From the NCBI GenBank assembly GCA_036733305.1, contig DAINAT010000005.1:1-64000 (forward strand): a DNA stretch of 64,000 bases, read 5' to 3'. Source of the stretch: UBA7672 sp036733305 (GTDB lineage: Bacteria; Pseudomonadota; Alphaproteobacteria; Caulobacterales; Hyphomonadaceae). The translations under genes and the position numbers were made by a program. Under the pieces are notes generated by a model. The model had not been told where the DNA came from. It did no database searches and saw only the letters and a list, made by a program, of their open reading frames with translations. This document shows, piece after piece, positions 18,075-25,421 of this stretch (positions are counted from its first letter, which is position 1; each line of letters starts with the position of its first letter).

Positions 18075-18086
18075 CAACAATTGTTG
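18075..18086. promoter_or_regulatory. 12-bp perfect palindrome (possible operator)
   Basis: CAACAATTGTTG is a perfect dyad in a non-coding region. It could be a binding site for a dimeric regulator. No regulator gene lies next to it, so the role is a guess. Confidence 0.3.
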
Positions 18087-18233
18087 GCTGGACGAACCGG
18101 CGTGCGCCAGCATGTGTCGCCATGAAACGTTAGCGTCGCGTCTCTTCAGAGGCGCATCCGCCGACGATGCGGACAGCCGAGGTTTTTCCCCCGACTGGTA
18201 GAGCAGCAGTTCGACCGTTCTCCCGCCCAGAGG

Positions 18234-18249
18234 GAAAACGATCGTTTTC
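18234..18249. promoter_or_regulatory. 16-bp perfect palindrome (possible operator)
   Basis: GAAAACGATCGTTTTC reads identically on both strands. A chance 16-base perfect palindrome is unlikely in so short a gap. It lies about 100 bases before the PAS-domain gene and could be an operator for it. Confidence 0.4.
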
Positions 18250-18295
18250 GGGTCGCGATTCCCCCGACGTGCGTCATGGCCCGCGTGTTGCGATC

Positions 18296-18320
18296 AATCC
18301 CCTGCAGGCTGGGGATTTTT
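18296..18320 (+). terminator. Hairpin plus T-run upstream of the PAS gene
   Basis: ATCCCC (18297-18302) pairs with GGGGAT (18311-18316) and the run of T continues to 18320. It has the look of an intrinsic terminator on the plus strand, yet no recognised gene lies directly upstream. It could end a small RNA or act as an attenuator for the PAS gene. Confidence 0.45.
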
Positions 18321-18350
18321 GAGTCAGCGTAGAGTTTGGCGAACATTTCT

Positions 18351-18884
18351 ATGGAAGAACTTCAGGCCCATCCGAATACCCAGGCCGTTCTGGACGCTTG
18401 GCGTCGCTTGTCCGATGGGACGCCGGCGACCGAAGGTCCAACGACCGACGACTACCCTGGCCTGGTTGGCCGGCTGTTCGTCCTTAACCACGTCGCTGAG
18501 CGCGACTACGAATTCCGCCGTGTCGGCTATGCGCTGGAGCGGCTGTTCGGCCGCCAGCTGACCGATCACAACTTCTTGTCGATCTGGGGCGAATCCGACC
18601 GCCGGCTGGTCGCGGCCGCCCTCAGCACCGCAGTTTCCGACCGCGGCCCCACCCTCATCCGCGCCCGCGGCGAAACGCTGGTCGGCAAGCGCGTCGATCT
18701 CGAATTTGCCTTGGCGCCACTGTTCGGCAAGCCCGGTGCGCCGGCTCGCTTTCTTGGTCTCTGCCAGACCATGACGCCTGAAGACGTGCTGGCCGGCCGC
18801 CCACTCCGTCGCCTGCAAGCCATGGCGATTTTCCCGCCAGCGCCGACGCTTCATCCGGCCGTCAGGATTGTCAGCTCCAGATGA
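18351..18884 (+). CDS. PAS-domain protein (PAS_5 type)
   Basis: The 177-residue protein matches the small PAS_5 family of alphaproteobacteria. It has an N-terminal helix (HPNTQAVLDAWRRL), then DYPGLVGRLFVLNHVAERDY and EFRRVGYALERLFGRQLTDH, a PAS-like core covering about residues 45-145. No output domain follows, so it is probably a sensor or adaptor in the cytoplasm. A TTG 15 bases upstream is an alternative start. The neighbouring PilZ gene on the same strand hints at a shared theme of signal sensing. Confidence 0.75.
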   Translation: MEELQAHPNTQAVLDAWRRLSDGTPATEGPTTDDYPGLVGRLFVLNHVAERDYEFRRVGYALERLFGRQLTDHNFLSIWGESDRRLVAAALSTAVSDRGPTLIRARGETLVGKRVDLEFALAPLFGKPGAPARFLGLCQTMTPEDVLAGRPLRRLQAMAIFPPAPTLHPAVRIVSSR

Positions 18885-19077
18885 GCCGCAAAGCGCACAC
18901 CCCGCGCTGCCTGTCGCGCCAGCATCCCGAGCTGGCCAAACGCAGCCCGGTGCCGAGCACTCCCGTAGCTCCTCGCCCCGCGCTGGCTGACCACCCGTCA
19001 GGCAAGGGCTTGTAAACCATTCAAGCGTTAACTTCGCGCGTTGGGGAGGCCCCTCTCTCCGGGTGTGAGGGCGATCT

Positions 19078-19680
19078 ATGAATCTGGCGCGCGCTGACAA
19101 GCCATCGATCCGGCGCCTCGAAGCGCAGGATCGTCGGAAATTCCGTCGTGTGAGCTGGGAGATCCGCGTGCGCGGCCTCACGGGCACAGGCGAGGAATTC
19201 ACCTGCACGACGATCGACGTGGCCGCCGGTGGCCTCCGCATCAATCTCGCGCGCCCACTCAGCAAGGGCGAGAGCCTCGTCCTTTACATAGACGGCATCG
19301 GCCGAGTCGAAGGCGTGGTCTCCCGCGTACTCAACGAGATCGGTTACGCCGTTCAGTTCACGGCGCCGTCGCGCAAGCGCGAAAAGATCGCGGACATCCT
19401 GACCTGGCTCGTCAACAAGGATCGCCTTGGTCTCAGCGACGAGCGAGAGGCCGAACGCCGTGCAGGCGGCGGCCAGATCGTGGCGCGCTTCGGCAACAAT
19501 TCCATCGCGTGCGCTGTGGCCGACGTCTCGATCTTCGGCGTCGCCCTCAAGACCGCCGGCCCCCGCCCCATGATCGGCGACCGCGTACAGGTCGGCGAGC
19601 GCGCGGGGACCTGCGTGCGCTACATCGAAGGCGGCTTCGCCGTCGACTTCCGCACGACCCACGCCAACGACGTTGGCTAG
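19078..19680 (+). CDS. Tandem PilZ-domain protein
   Basis: The 200-residue protein has a first PilZ domain with the c-di-GMP-binding arginine pattern DRRKFRRVSW (residues about 18-27) and the D-x-A-x-G-G element DVAAGGLRIN (about 47-56). A second, degenerate PilZ-like half around residues 125-195 shows DVSIFGVALK without a matching RxxxR. It probably binds cyclic di-GMP and passes the signal to an unknown partner, for example in motility or envelope control. It is soluble. Its stop overlaps the stop of the convergent membrane-protein gene by four bases. Confidence 0.85.
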   Translation: MNLARADKPSIRRLEAQDRRKFRRVSWEIRVRGLTGTGEEFTCTTIDVAAGGLRINLARPLSKGESLVLYIDGIGRVEGVVSRVLNEIGYAVQFTAPSRKREKIADILTWLVNKDRLGLSDEREAERRAGGGQIVARFGNNSIACAVADVSIFGVALKTAGPRPMIGDRVQVGERAGTCVRYIEGGFAVDFRTTHANDVG

Positions 19681-20423
19681 GCCAGCGAGCCTACCCACGC
19701 GCGAACGCCGTCGATCAGCAGGAACCAGTCGAGCAGCGCCGGCGACACGAACAACAGCATCATGCCGCCAACGATCGTGGCCGGATGGAAGCTGCGCGCT
19801 GACAGCCAGTCGTGCGCCAACAGCCCGATCCACGCCACCCAACCCAGCGCAATCTCCGGCGGAAAGTGCATCGGGAAGTACGGCACGATCATCTCGCCCA
19901 GACTACGCGCAGGCGTCAGCGCTGGCCCAATCGTCACGATACCCGCCCAGTAAAGCAGACGCTTATGCGTTGCTGCATTCCGCCGCTGCACGATCGCGAT
20001 CGCCACCAGCGCGGCAAAGAACGTGAACCCGAACAGATTGCCAATCACGAGATCTTCCAACGGGAACGGCAGCACGATGCCCGCTTCCGCCAATCGCGCT
20101 GGTTGCTTCAATGTCGCATCGACGCCGACAATGACCACCACCACGGCCAGCCCTGCTCCAGCAAATCCCAACTGCCGATGAAGTTGCGCCCGCTTCGTCG
20201 CGATCAGCACTGTCTGCGTCAGTAACAACACCTGCCACGCCGTCATGACCAGCCCGTGGATGGTCAGATAGACAGGCAGCGCCTCTGTCCGGAACTGAGA
20301 CCGCATGTAGAAGCTCGGCAGGAAGCCAAGAAACACGAACAGCGTCATCAACGCTGCAGCGACAAGGAAGAAAGTGCTCCGCCGCTTCACGGCGCGAACT
20401 GTCTGCTCCTCGCCCCCATTCAT
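19677..20423 (-). CDS. Integral membrane protein, function unknown
   Basis: The 248-residue protein has about six hydrophobic segments, near residues 15-37, 50-70, 82-102, 125-148, 158-180 and 205-235. Short basic loops lie between them (for example TKRAQLHRQLG and QRRNAATHKRLLY). The pattern IHGLVMTAWQVLLLTQ and the H-x2-L-G loop resemble small DUF2306-like alphaproteobacterial membrane proteins with possible haem-like histidines, but the match is not strong. It lies 25 bases downstream of the phosphotransferase gene on the same strand and may be co-transcribed. Confidence 0.75.
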   Translation of the reverse strand: MNGGEEQTVRAVKRRSTFFLVAAALMTLFVFLGFLPSFYMRSQFRTEALPVYLTIHGLVMTAWQVLLLTQTVLIATKRAQLHRQLGFAGAGLAVVVVIVGVDATLKQPARLAEAGIVLPFPLEDLVIGNLFGFTFFAALVAIAIVQRRNAATHKRLLYWAGIVTIGPALTPARSLGEMIVPYFPMHFPPEIALGWVAWIGLLAHDWLSARSFHPATIVGGMMLLFVSPALLDWFLLIDGVRAWVGSLA

Positions 20424-20448
20424 CTACGTGTCCCCCACCCTATCGTCG

Positions 20449-21384
20449 CTATCCCGCGTATCCTGAATCCCCAAGCATGGTCGCATAGCGATGCACCATG
20501 TTCCTGACGTTCATAAGATGCGAGAGATCGCCCGTCTTCATGGCGTAGGCGGCAAACCGCACCGGGCTTGCCCAGTAATACATCTCCGCCTGATCGGCCA
20601 TGCGCGCCCAGGTCCGCCCGCCTGCCCGCTCATAGCGGCGTAGCAGATCTTCCAACGCCTCTCTGCCCGCCGCCGCAAAGTAGAGTGAGAAGTCGCTGGC
20701 CGGATCGGTGATCTCCGCGCCCGACCAGTCATCGACGCCGATCACGCGATAGTCCGCATCGACGAACAGGTGCGGGTGATAGATATCGCCATTCACCAGC
20801 GCGACATGCGACGGCCAGAAGCCATCGCCATCGATCCATTTCTGCCACAGGCCCCACAGCAGCTCCGGCACGGGCGCGAGCGCGTTGCACTCGTCCATCC
20901 GCAGCTTCATGCGCGCGGGGATTTCGTTGGCCATCACGGCGGGAATACCTGCAGCCTCCGCCGCTCCAGCATCGATGCCATGCAGCTTCGCCATCATCGC
21001 CGCGAGGCTCTCATTGAAAGCATCGGGCGCGCTGCCCTGCGGCAGTCGCCAGATCAGCTCGCCCATCAGCGGATCGATCTCCGCCGCCGGCACGCCCGGC
21101 AGCACGCGATAGGCAATCAGCTTGTCCGTATGCACCTGCCAGTCCGGCACGACGGCCGGGATCTTCCCGCGCACGAAATCGAGCACGAGCGCTTCCTGCC
21201 GCCCCGCCAACTGAACGTCGCCACGGCGCGGCGCACGCAGCATCCAGTAGGCGCCGGACGCATCGCGCGCCATCGCGCCGAAATACTCGGCGTCAGAGCC
21301 GCCCACGCGCAGCATCGAAGCATCTTTGTCGAGCTCGATGCCGTGCGCGGCGGCCAGTTCAGCAAAGTCAGGGGCAGACGTCAC
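20449..21384 (-). CDS. Aminoglycoside/macrolide phosphotransferase-family kinase (Mph-like)
   Basis: The 311-residue protein has the layout of antibiotic kinases. The N-terminal lobe carries AYWMLRAPRRGDV with a basic residue in the ATP-lysine region. A catalytic loop VALVNGDIYHPHLFVD has Asp200 as the presumed base, and GVDDWSGAEITDPASDF (about 216-232) is the metal-binding segment. These blocks resemble macrolide 2'-phosphotransferases more than aminoglycoside enzymes. Asn198 replaces the usual His before Gly-Asp, so activity on macrolides is not assured. Natural substrates could be other small molecules. Confidence 0.75.
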   Translation of the reverse strand: MTSAPDFAELAAAHGIELDKDASMLRVGGSDAEYFGAMARDASGAYWMLRAPRRGDVQLAGRQEALVLDFVRGKIPAVVPDWQVHTDKLIAYRVLPGVPAAEIDPLMGELIWRLPQGSAPDAFNESLAAMMAKLHGIDAGAAEAAGIPAVMANEIPARMKLRMDECNALAPVPELLWGLWQKWIDGDGFWPSHVALVNGDIYHPHLFVDADYRVIGVDDWSGAEITDPASDFSLYFAAAGREALEDLLRRYERAGGRTWARMADQAEMYYWASPVRFAAYAMKTGDLSHLMNVRNMVHRYATMLGDSGYAG

Positions 21385-21423
21385 GGCGAACTCCAGAACT
21401 CCCCAGCCCGCCGCAAACGTGCG

Positions 21424-22212
21424 CTAGTTCTCGTTCTTCCAGACCGGCTTGCGCTTCTCTGCGAACGCCTTCGGGCCTTCCTTGTGATCGGCCGAAGCGA
21501 GCAGCTTCGCGATGCCCGGAACCTTGTGGTCGAACGCGGTCTTCAGGTCGGCCTGCTTGAGACCGGTCAGCACCGTCTCTTTCGTGGCTTTGATGGCCAT
21601 TGGCGAGCATTCCATGATCAGGCCGGCCCAGCGCTTGGCTTCTTCCAGAGCCTTGCCCTGCGGCACGACATCAGTGACGAAGCCGATCTCCTTGCCTTCC
21701 GCCGCCGTGACCGTGCGCCCCGTCAGCATCATGCCCATCGCCTTTTTCAGCGGAACTTCACGCGGCAGGCGGTGCATGCCCGACGCCAGCGCTGCAAAGC
21801 CGACACGCGGCTCCGGCAGGGCGAATTTGGCGTTCTCGGCCGCAATGATGATGTCCGTCGCCAGAGCGATCTCGAACCCGCCACCCATGGCAAAGCCGTT
21901 CACAGCCGCGATGACCGGCTTGTAGAGGTCATAACGCGACGTCAGGCCGCCAAAGCCTGTCGAAGGCATCGGAACCGGGGATTTCTGGCCTGAAGCGGCA
22001 AATTTGAGGTCGTTGCCCGCCGAAAAGGCCTTTTCGCCTGCGCCGGTAACGATAGCGACCCAGAGATCCGGGTTGGCGGCGAACTCGTCGAACGCTGCGC
22101 CACATTCAGCATTTGCCATTGGATGCAGGCAATTCAGCTGATCCGGACGGTTGATCGTGACGATGAAGAGGTTGCCCTCGGTCTCGGTTTTGATGAATTC
22201 GTACTGGCTCAT
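21424..22212 (-). CDS. Enoyl-CoA hydratase/isomerase family protein
   Basis: The 262-residue crotonase has the CoA-binding and oxyanion-hole segments AFSAGNDLKF (residues about 61-70) and NGFAMGGGFEIALATD (about 105-120). The following PEPRVGFAA carries the glutamate typical of hydratases. It likely acts in beta-oxidation or branched-chain or aromatic acyl-CoA degradation in the cytoplasm. The exact substrate is open. It starts with ATG after a GGAGG-like sequence and lies 40 bases upstream of the kinase-like gene on the same strand. Confidence 0.9.
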   Translation of the reverse strand: MSQYEFIKTETEGNLFIVTINRPDQLNCLHPMANAECGAAFDEFAANPDLWVAIVTGAGEKAFSAGNDLKFAASGQKSPVPMPSTGFGGLTSRYDLYKPVIAAVNGFAMGGGFEIALATDIIIAAENAKFALPEPRVGFAALASGMHRLPREVPLKKAMGMMLTGRTVTAAEGKEIGFVTDVVPQGKALEEAKRWAGLIMECSPMAIKATKETVLTGLKQADLKTAFDHKVPGIAKLLASADHKEGPKAFAEKRKPVWKNEN

Positions 22213-22293
22213 GGGGACCTCCGTTTAACCTTTGGACAAGGTGATTTCCCCTACAACTAAACGCAAACCGGGGTTTGCGGAACACGCTGTCTT

Positions 22294-22890
22294 ATGAACG
22301 ACACGCTGGAACTTAATGAGCCTGTGGGGACAGGCGATGAAGAGGGGACGCAAACCGCGCCTCCCCCCTTTGAAAGCGTCAAATGGCGCATCAAGATCGC
22401 TGACAAGGAATACGGTCCCTATCCGCGCTCCCGCCTGATCGACTTCCTCAAGGAAGGCCGCGTTCAGGCCGGCACGTTCATCGCCTGTGGCACGGATGTG
22501 GACTTCCACCGCGCAGACCACCACCCTAACCTTCGCTGGGACTTCAAGGGCCCGAAGAAACGCAAGTTCGGCGATCCGCGCCTCGACTCCGGCGAAACGG
22601 AAGTTCCCGTCTGCAACTACTTCATCGCCGCCCGCCTGCTCGCCGGCAATGACCGCTTCGAGCGCGTGCTTCGCGAGTCCGGCAAGATGACGCGCGCCGC
22701 CGGCGACATGTGGGTGCTGCGCTCCAAGCAAACCGTCCAGCAGCTCCGCAACCAGTTGACCCTGGCCATGAAGCCCCACGAGCACTTCATCATCGTCAAC
22801 GCTTCGAAGGACCGCCTCGCCTGGTACAATATCGGCGTTGAGGCAGACATCGCGGTGCGCGCTGTCTGGGACACGGACGAGGTCCAGTAG
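22294..22890 (+). CDS. GYF_2-like domain protein, function unknown
   Basis: The 198-residue protein has an acidic N-terminus. Residues about 30-70 (WRIKIADKEYGPYPRSRLID, then an FLKEGRVQ stretch) match the GYF_2/DUF4339 pattern of a tryptophan, a G-P turn, a helix and a glycine before the final strand. The C-terminal half (about 100-195) is not recognised. It contains NYFIAARLLAGNDRFERVL and a compact alpha/beta stretch ending AVWDTDEVQ. No signal peptide or membrane span is present. Its stop is two bases before the GTG start of the VIT-family gene, so the two are probably translated together. Confidence 0.65.
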   Translation: MNDTLELNEPVGTGDEEGTQTAPPPFESVKWRIKIADKEYGPYPRSRLIDFLKEGRVQAGTFIACGTDVDFHRADHHPNLRWDFKGPKKRKFGDPRLDSGETEVPVCNYFIAARLLAGNDRFERVLRESGKMTRAAGDMWVLRSKQTVQQLRNQLTLAMKPHEHFIIVNASKDRLAWYNIGVEADIAVRAVWDTDEVQ

Positions 22891-22892
22891 GC

Positions 22893-23600
22893 GTGCCCAG
22901 GGCGCGCCGATCGTATCACGCAGAACTCCACGCCGTTGAGCGTATCGACTGGCTCCGCGCTGCTGTGCTGGGGGCCAATGACGGTATCGTATCGACCGCA
23001 AGCCTGATCGTCGGCGTCGCCGCCACGGGCGCTGATCGCGATGCGCTGCTGATCGCCGGTGGAGCTGGCCTTGTCGCCGGCGCCATGTCCATGGCCGCGG
23101 GCGAATATGTCTCCGTCAGCTCACAGCGAGATGCCGAGCAGGCCGATATCAGGCGTGAAAAGCGCGAGCTTGCCGAAATGCCGGAAATGGAGCGGCAGGA
23201 ACTCACCAACATCTATATAGAACGCGGTCTCGACCCGGACCTTGCGCAGCAGGTTGCCGACCAGCTGACCGCGAAGGATGCACTCGGCGCGCATACGCGT
23301 GATGAACTCGGCATATCCGAGCTGACCGAAGCCCGGCCGATCCAGGCGGCTTTCGCTTCGGCAATCAGCTTCGCACTCGGCGCCGGCTTGCCGCTGCTGA
23401 TCACATGGCTGGCGCCGATCGACGGACTGGAGATCTGGGTCGGCTCGGGATCGCTCGTCTATCTCGCCCTGCTCGGTTTCCTCGGCGCTTATGCAGGCGG
23501 CGCCAAGCCATTGAAGCCAACAGCGCGCGTCGTCTTCTGGGGAGCCGTCGCCATGGCGATCACCGCCGGCATTGGCCGTTTGTTCGGCGCTGTTGTCTGA
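22893..23600 (+). CDS. VIT1/CCC1 family Fe2+/Mn2+ transporter
   Basis: The 235-residue membrane protein begins with the family signature HAVERIDWLRAAVLGANDGI (residues about 12-31) and GAMSMAAGEYVSVSSQRDAE (about 63-82). A soluble metal-binding helical insert with acidic residues (EKRELAEMPEMERQEL) follows, then three more hydrophobic segments. The family moves ferrous iron or manganese out of the cytoplasm, or into compartments in eukaryotes. It starts with GTG, coupled to the gene before it. It may relieve metal overload. Confidence 0.88.
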   Translation: MPRARRSYHAELHAVERIDWLRAAVLGANDGIVSTASLIVGVAATGADRDALLIAGGAGLVAGAMSMAAGEYVSVSSQRDAEQADIRREKRELAEMPEMERQELTNIYIERGLDPDLAQQVADQLTAKDALGAHTRDELGISELTEARPIQAAFASAISFALGAGLPLLITWLAPIDGLEIWVGSGSLVYLALLGFLGAYAGGAKPLKPTARVVFWGAVAMAITAGIGRLFGAVV

Positions 23601-23656
23601 GCCCTCTCGCCTCATTTCGCGACGCCAGCTAAACTCTTCCGCAAAGGGAGTCGTCC

Positions 23657-24007
23657 ATGCGCATTGCCCTCTTCGCCCTAGCTGCGGCTGTCGTCGCGCC
23701 CACCGCATCCGCCAAGGACTGGGGCCTGATGAATTGCGCGAAAGCCAAGGCCAAAGACGAGAAAGCCATCTGCGCAGACAAGGGCATCCTGCAGAAGGAC
23801 TCCGTGATGGCGACGCAGTACACGCTGCTGCGTGGCATGCTGCTGATGGGCGGGCGCGGCGCGCTGATCGACGAACAACACGAATGGTTGAGCGAGCGCG
23901 CCAAGTGTGCCGCCGACAAGAAGTGCCTCAACAAGCGTTATGACGAACGCATTGAAGAACTTGACCGACATTTCGACGGGCCGCGCCAGCGCGCACTCGG
24001 CAACTAG
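23657..24007 (+). CDS. LprI/DUF1311-like secreted protein
   Basis: The 116-residue precursor has a Sec signal peptide (MRIALFALAAAVVAPTAS, cleavage near residue 19). The mature part carries the cysteine pattern of the lysozyme-inhibitor LprI N-terminal family: MNCAKAKAKDEKAIC, then QHEWLSERAKC...KKCLNKRYDERIEEL. The four cysteines probably form two disulfides in the periplasm. Some members inhibit lysozyme; here that is a family-level guess. It is convergent with the lactate dehydrogenase gene across an 11-base gap. Confidence 0.78.
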   Translation: MRIALFALAAAVVAPTASAKDWGLMNCAKAKAKDEKAICADKGILQKDSVMATQYTLLRGMLLMGGRGALIDEQHEWLSERAKCAADKKCLNKRYDERIEELDRHFDGPRQRALGN

Positions 24008-24018
24008 TCTATGGGCAA

Positions 24019-25164
24019 CTAGTCGCGCACCAGAATATCGCGGCTGATGTCCGCGATCCGGGTCACGCCCGTCAACGACATGGCCACGCGCATCTCTGCA
24101 TCGATCAGCTGCAGCACATGGCTCACGCCAGCGCCGCCAGCCCCAGCCAGCGCATATGCCCACGCCCGCCCCAGCAGCACGCCCTTAGCGCCAAGCGCCA
24201 GCATGCGCACGACATCCAGCCCCGACCGAATGCCGCCATCGGCCAGCACCGTCAGCTGATCCCCCACCGCATCCGCAATCGCCGGCAGGGCGCGCGCCGA
24301 CGACGGCACGCCATCCAGCTGCCGCCCGCCATGGTTGGACACCACGATGCCATCAACGCCCTGCTTCACCGCCTCGCGCGCGTCTTCAGCGTCGAGCATG
24401 CCCTTGATGATCAGCGGCCCGGTCCATTCCTGGCGAATGAAATCCAGATCCTTCCACGAGATCGCCGGATCGAAATTGCTGCCCAGCCACCGGAAGAAAT
24501 CATCCAGCCCGGTCTTGCCCTTCAGCGTCGGCGCGACATTGCCAAGATGGTGCGGGCCACCAAGCAGACCGACATCCCACGCCCACGCAGGATGCTGCGC
24601 CGCCTGAAACGCCCTGCGGCTCGCACCAAGAAATCCCGGCGCGCCCGACATGCCCGATCTGCGATCGCGATAGCGCGACCCCGCCACCGGCATATCCACC
24701 GTGAAGATCAGCGCCGAACAGCCCAGCGCTTTCGCCTTCGCCATCATGTCCCGCATGAAGCCGCGATCGCGGATCATGTAGAGCTGGAACCAGATCGGCT
24801 TGGTCACGCCCCGCACAACCTCGTCCAGATCGCAGACCGAAACAGTCGAAAGCGTGAACGGTACGCCAGCAGCCTCCGCCGCACGGGCCGCCTGCACCTC
24901 GCCCCGTCGCGCCAGCATTCCCGCCAGCCCGACCGGCGCCAGCGCCACCGGCATGTTCAGCTTCTGCCCGAACAGGGTGGTCGAGAGATCAAGCCCAGAT
25001 ACGTCCCGTAATACCCGCTGACGCAGCGCGATCCGCTTCAGATCATCACGGTTGGCCGCCAGCGTTGTTTCGTCATAGGAGCCGCCGTCTACGTAATCGA
25101 ACATGAAACGCGGCAGCTTGCGGCGGGCCATCTCCCGGTAATCGATCGCTGCGGCGGCTATCAT
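24019..25164 (-). CDS. lldD: L-lactate dehydrogenase / alpha-hydroxy-acid oxidising flavoprotein
   Basis: The 381-residue protein is a complete FMN-dependent alpha-hydroxy-acid dehydrogenase. It starts DYREMARRKLPRFMFDYVDG (residues about 8-27) and has APVGLAGMLARRGEVQAARA, a central TVDMPVAGSRYRDRRSG, the active-site SNHGGRQLDG (about 278-287), and the FMN-phosphate segment LADGGIRSGLDVVRMLALGA. This matches L-lactate dehydrogenase (cytochrome), which feeds electrons from lactate to the respiratory chain at the inner membrane. A closely related substrate such as mandelate or glycolate cannot be excluded. Confidence 0.9.
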   Translation of the reverse strand: MIAAAAIDYREMARRKLPRFMFDYVDGGSYDETTLAANRDDLKRIALRQRVLRDVSGLDLSTTLFGQKLNMPVALAPVGLAGMLARRGEVQAARAAEAAGVPFTLSTVSVCDLDEVVRGVTKPIWFQLYMIRDRGFMRDMMAKAKALGCSALIFTVDMPVAGSRYRDRRSGMSGAPGFLGASRRAFQAAQHPAWAWDVGLLGGPHHLGNVAPTLKGKTGLDDFFRWLGSNFDPAISWKDLDFIRQEWTGPLIIKGMLDAEDAREAVKQGVDGIVVSNHGGRQLDGVPSSARALPAIADAVGDQLTVLADGGIRSGLDVVRMLALGAKGVLLGRAWAYALAGAGGAGVSHVLQLIDAEMRVAMSLTGVTRIADISRDILVRD

Positions 25165-25421
25165 GTCGCGGCCATTCCCTGCTTACCGGCCCGGAAGGTG
25201 GGCGGGCCAATACCTTGCGATACCCCTATATCCCCTCATTTCAAGGCTGAAACCGTTTACCTTGTCGCGTTCCGGGCCGTCGCTGCGCCGCTTTATCTAC
25301 TGGCTTTTGGCGGTTTTTCATGTACAGGGAGCGCACGCCAGACCCGGCCTTCCCCGCGCACTGTTTCCCGCCCTAGCTTTGGCTTTAGGGGGGACGGCCC
25401 GCCGATACGAAACGAACCTCA

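Larger units (their letters stand above)
17990..18350. other. Palindrome-rich intergenic region
   Basis: This 360-base gap has no supported gene but is rich in symmetry. It contains a 12-base perfect palindrome at 18075-18086, a 16-base perfect palindrome at 18234-18249, and a hairpin followed by a T-run at 18296-18320 ending just before the PAS gene. A further GCATCC/GATGC hairpin lies near 18156-18175. The arrangement suggests regulator binding sites or a short RNA that ends at 18320, but no promoter was recognised. Confidence 0.45.
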
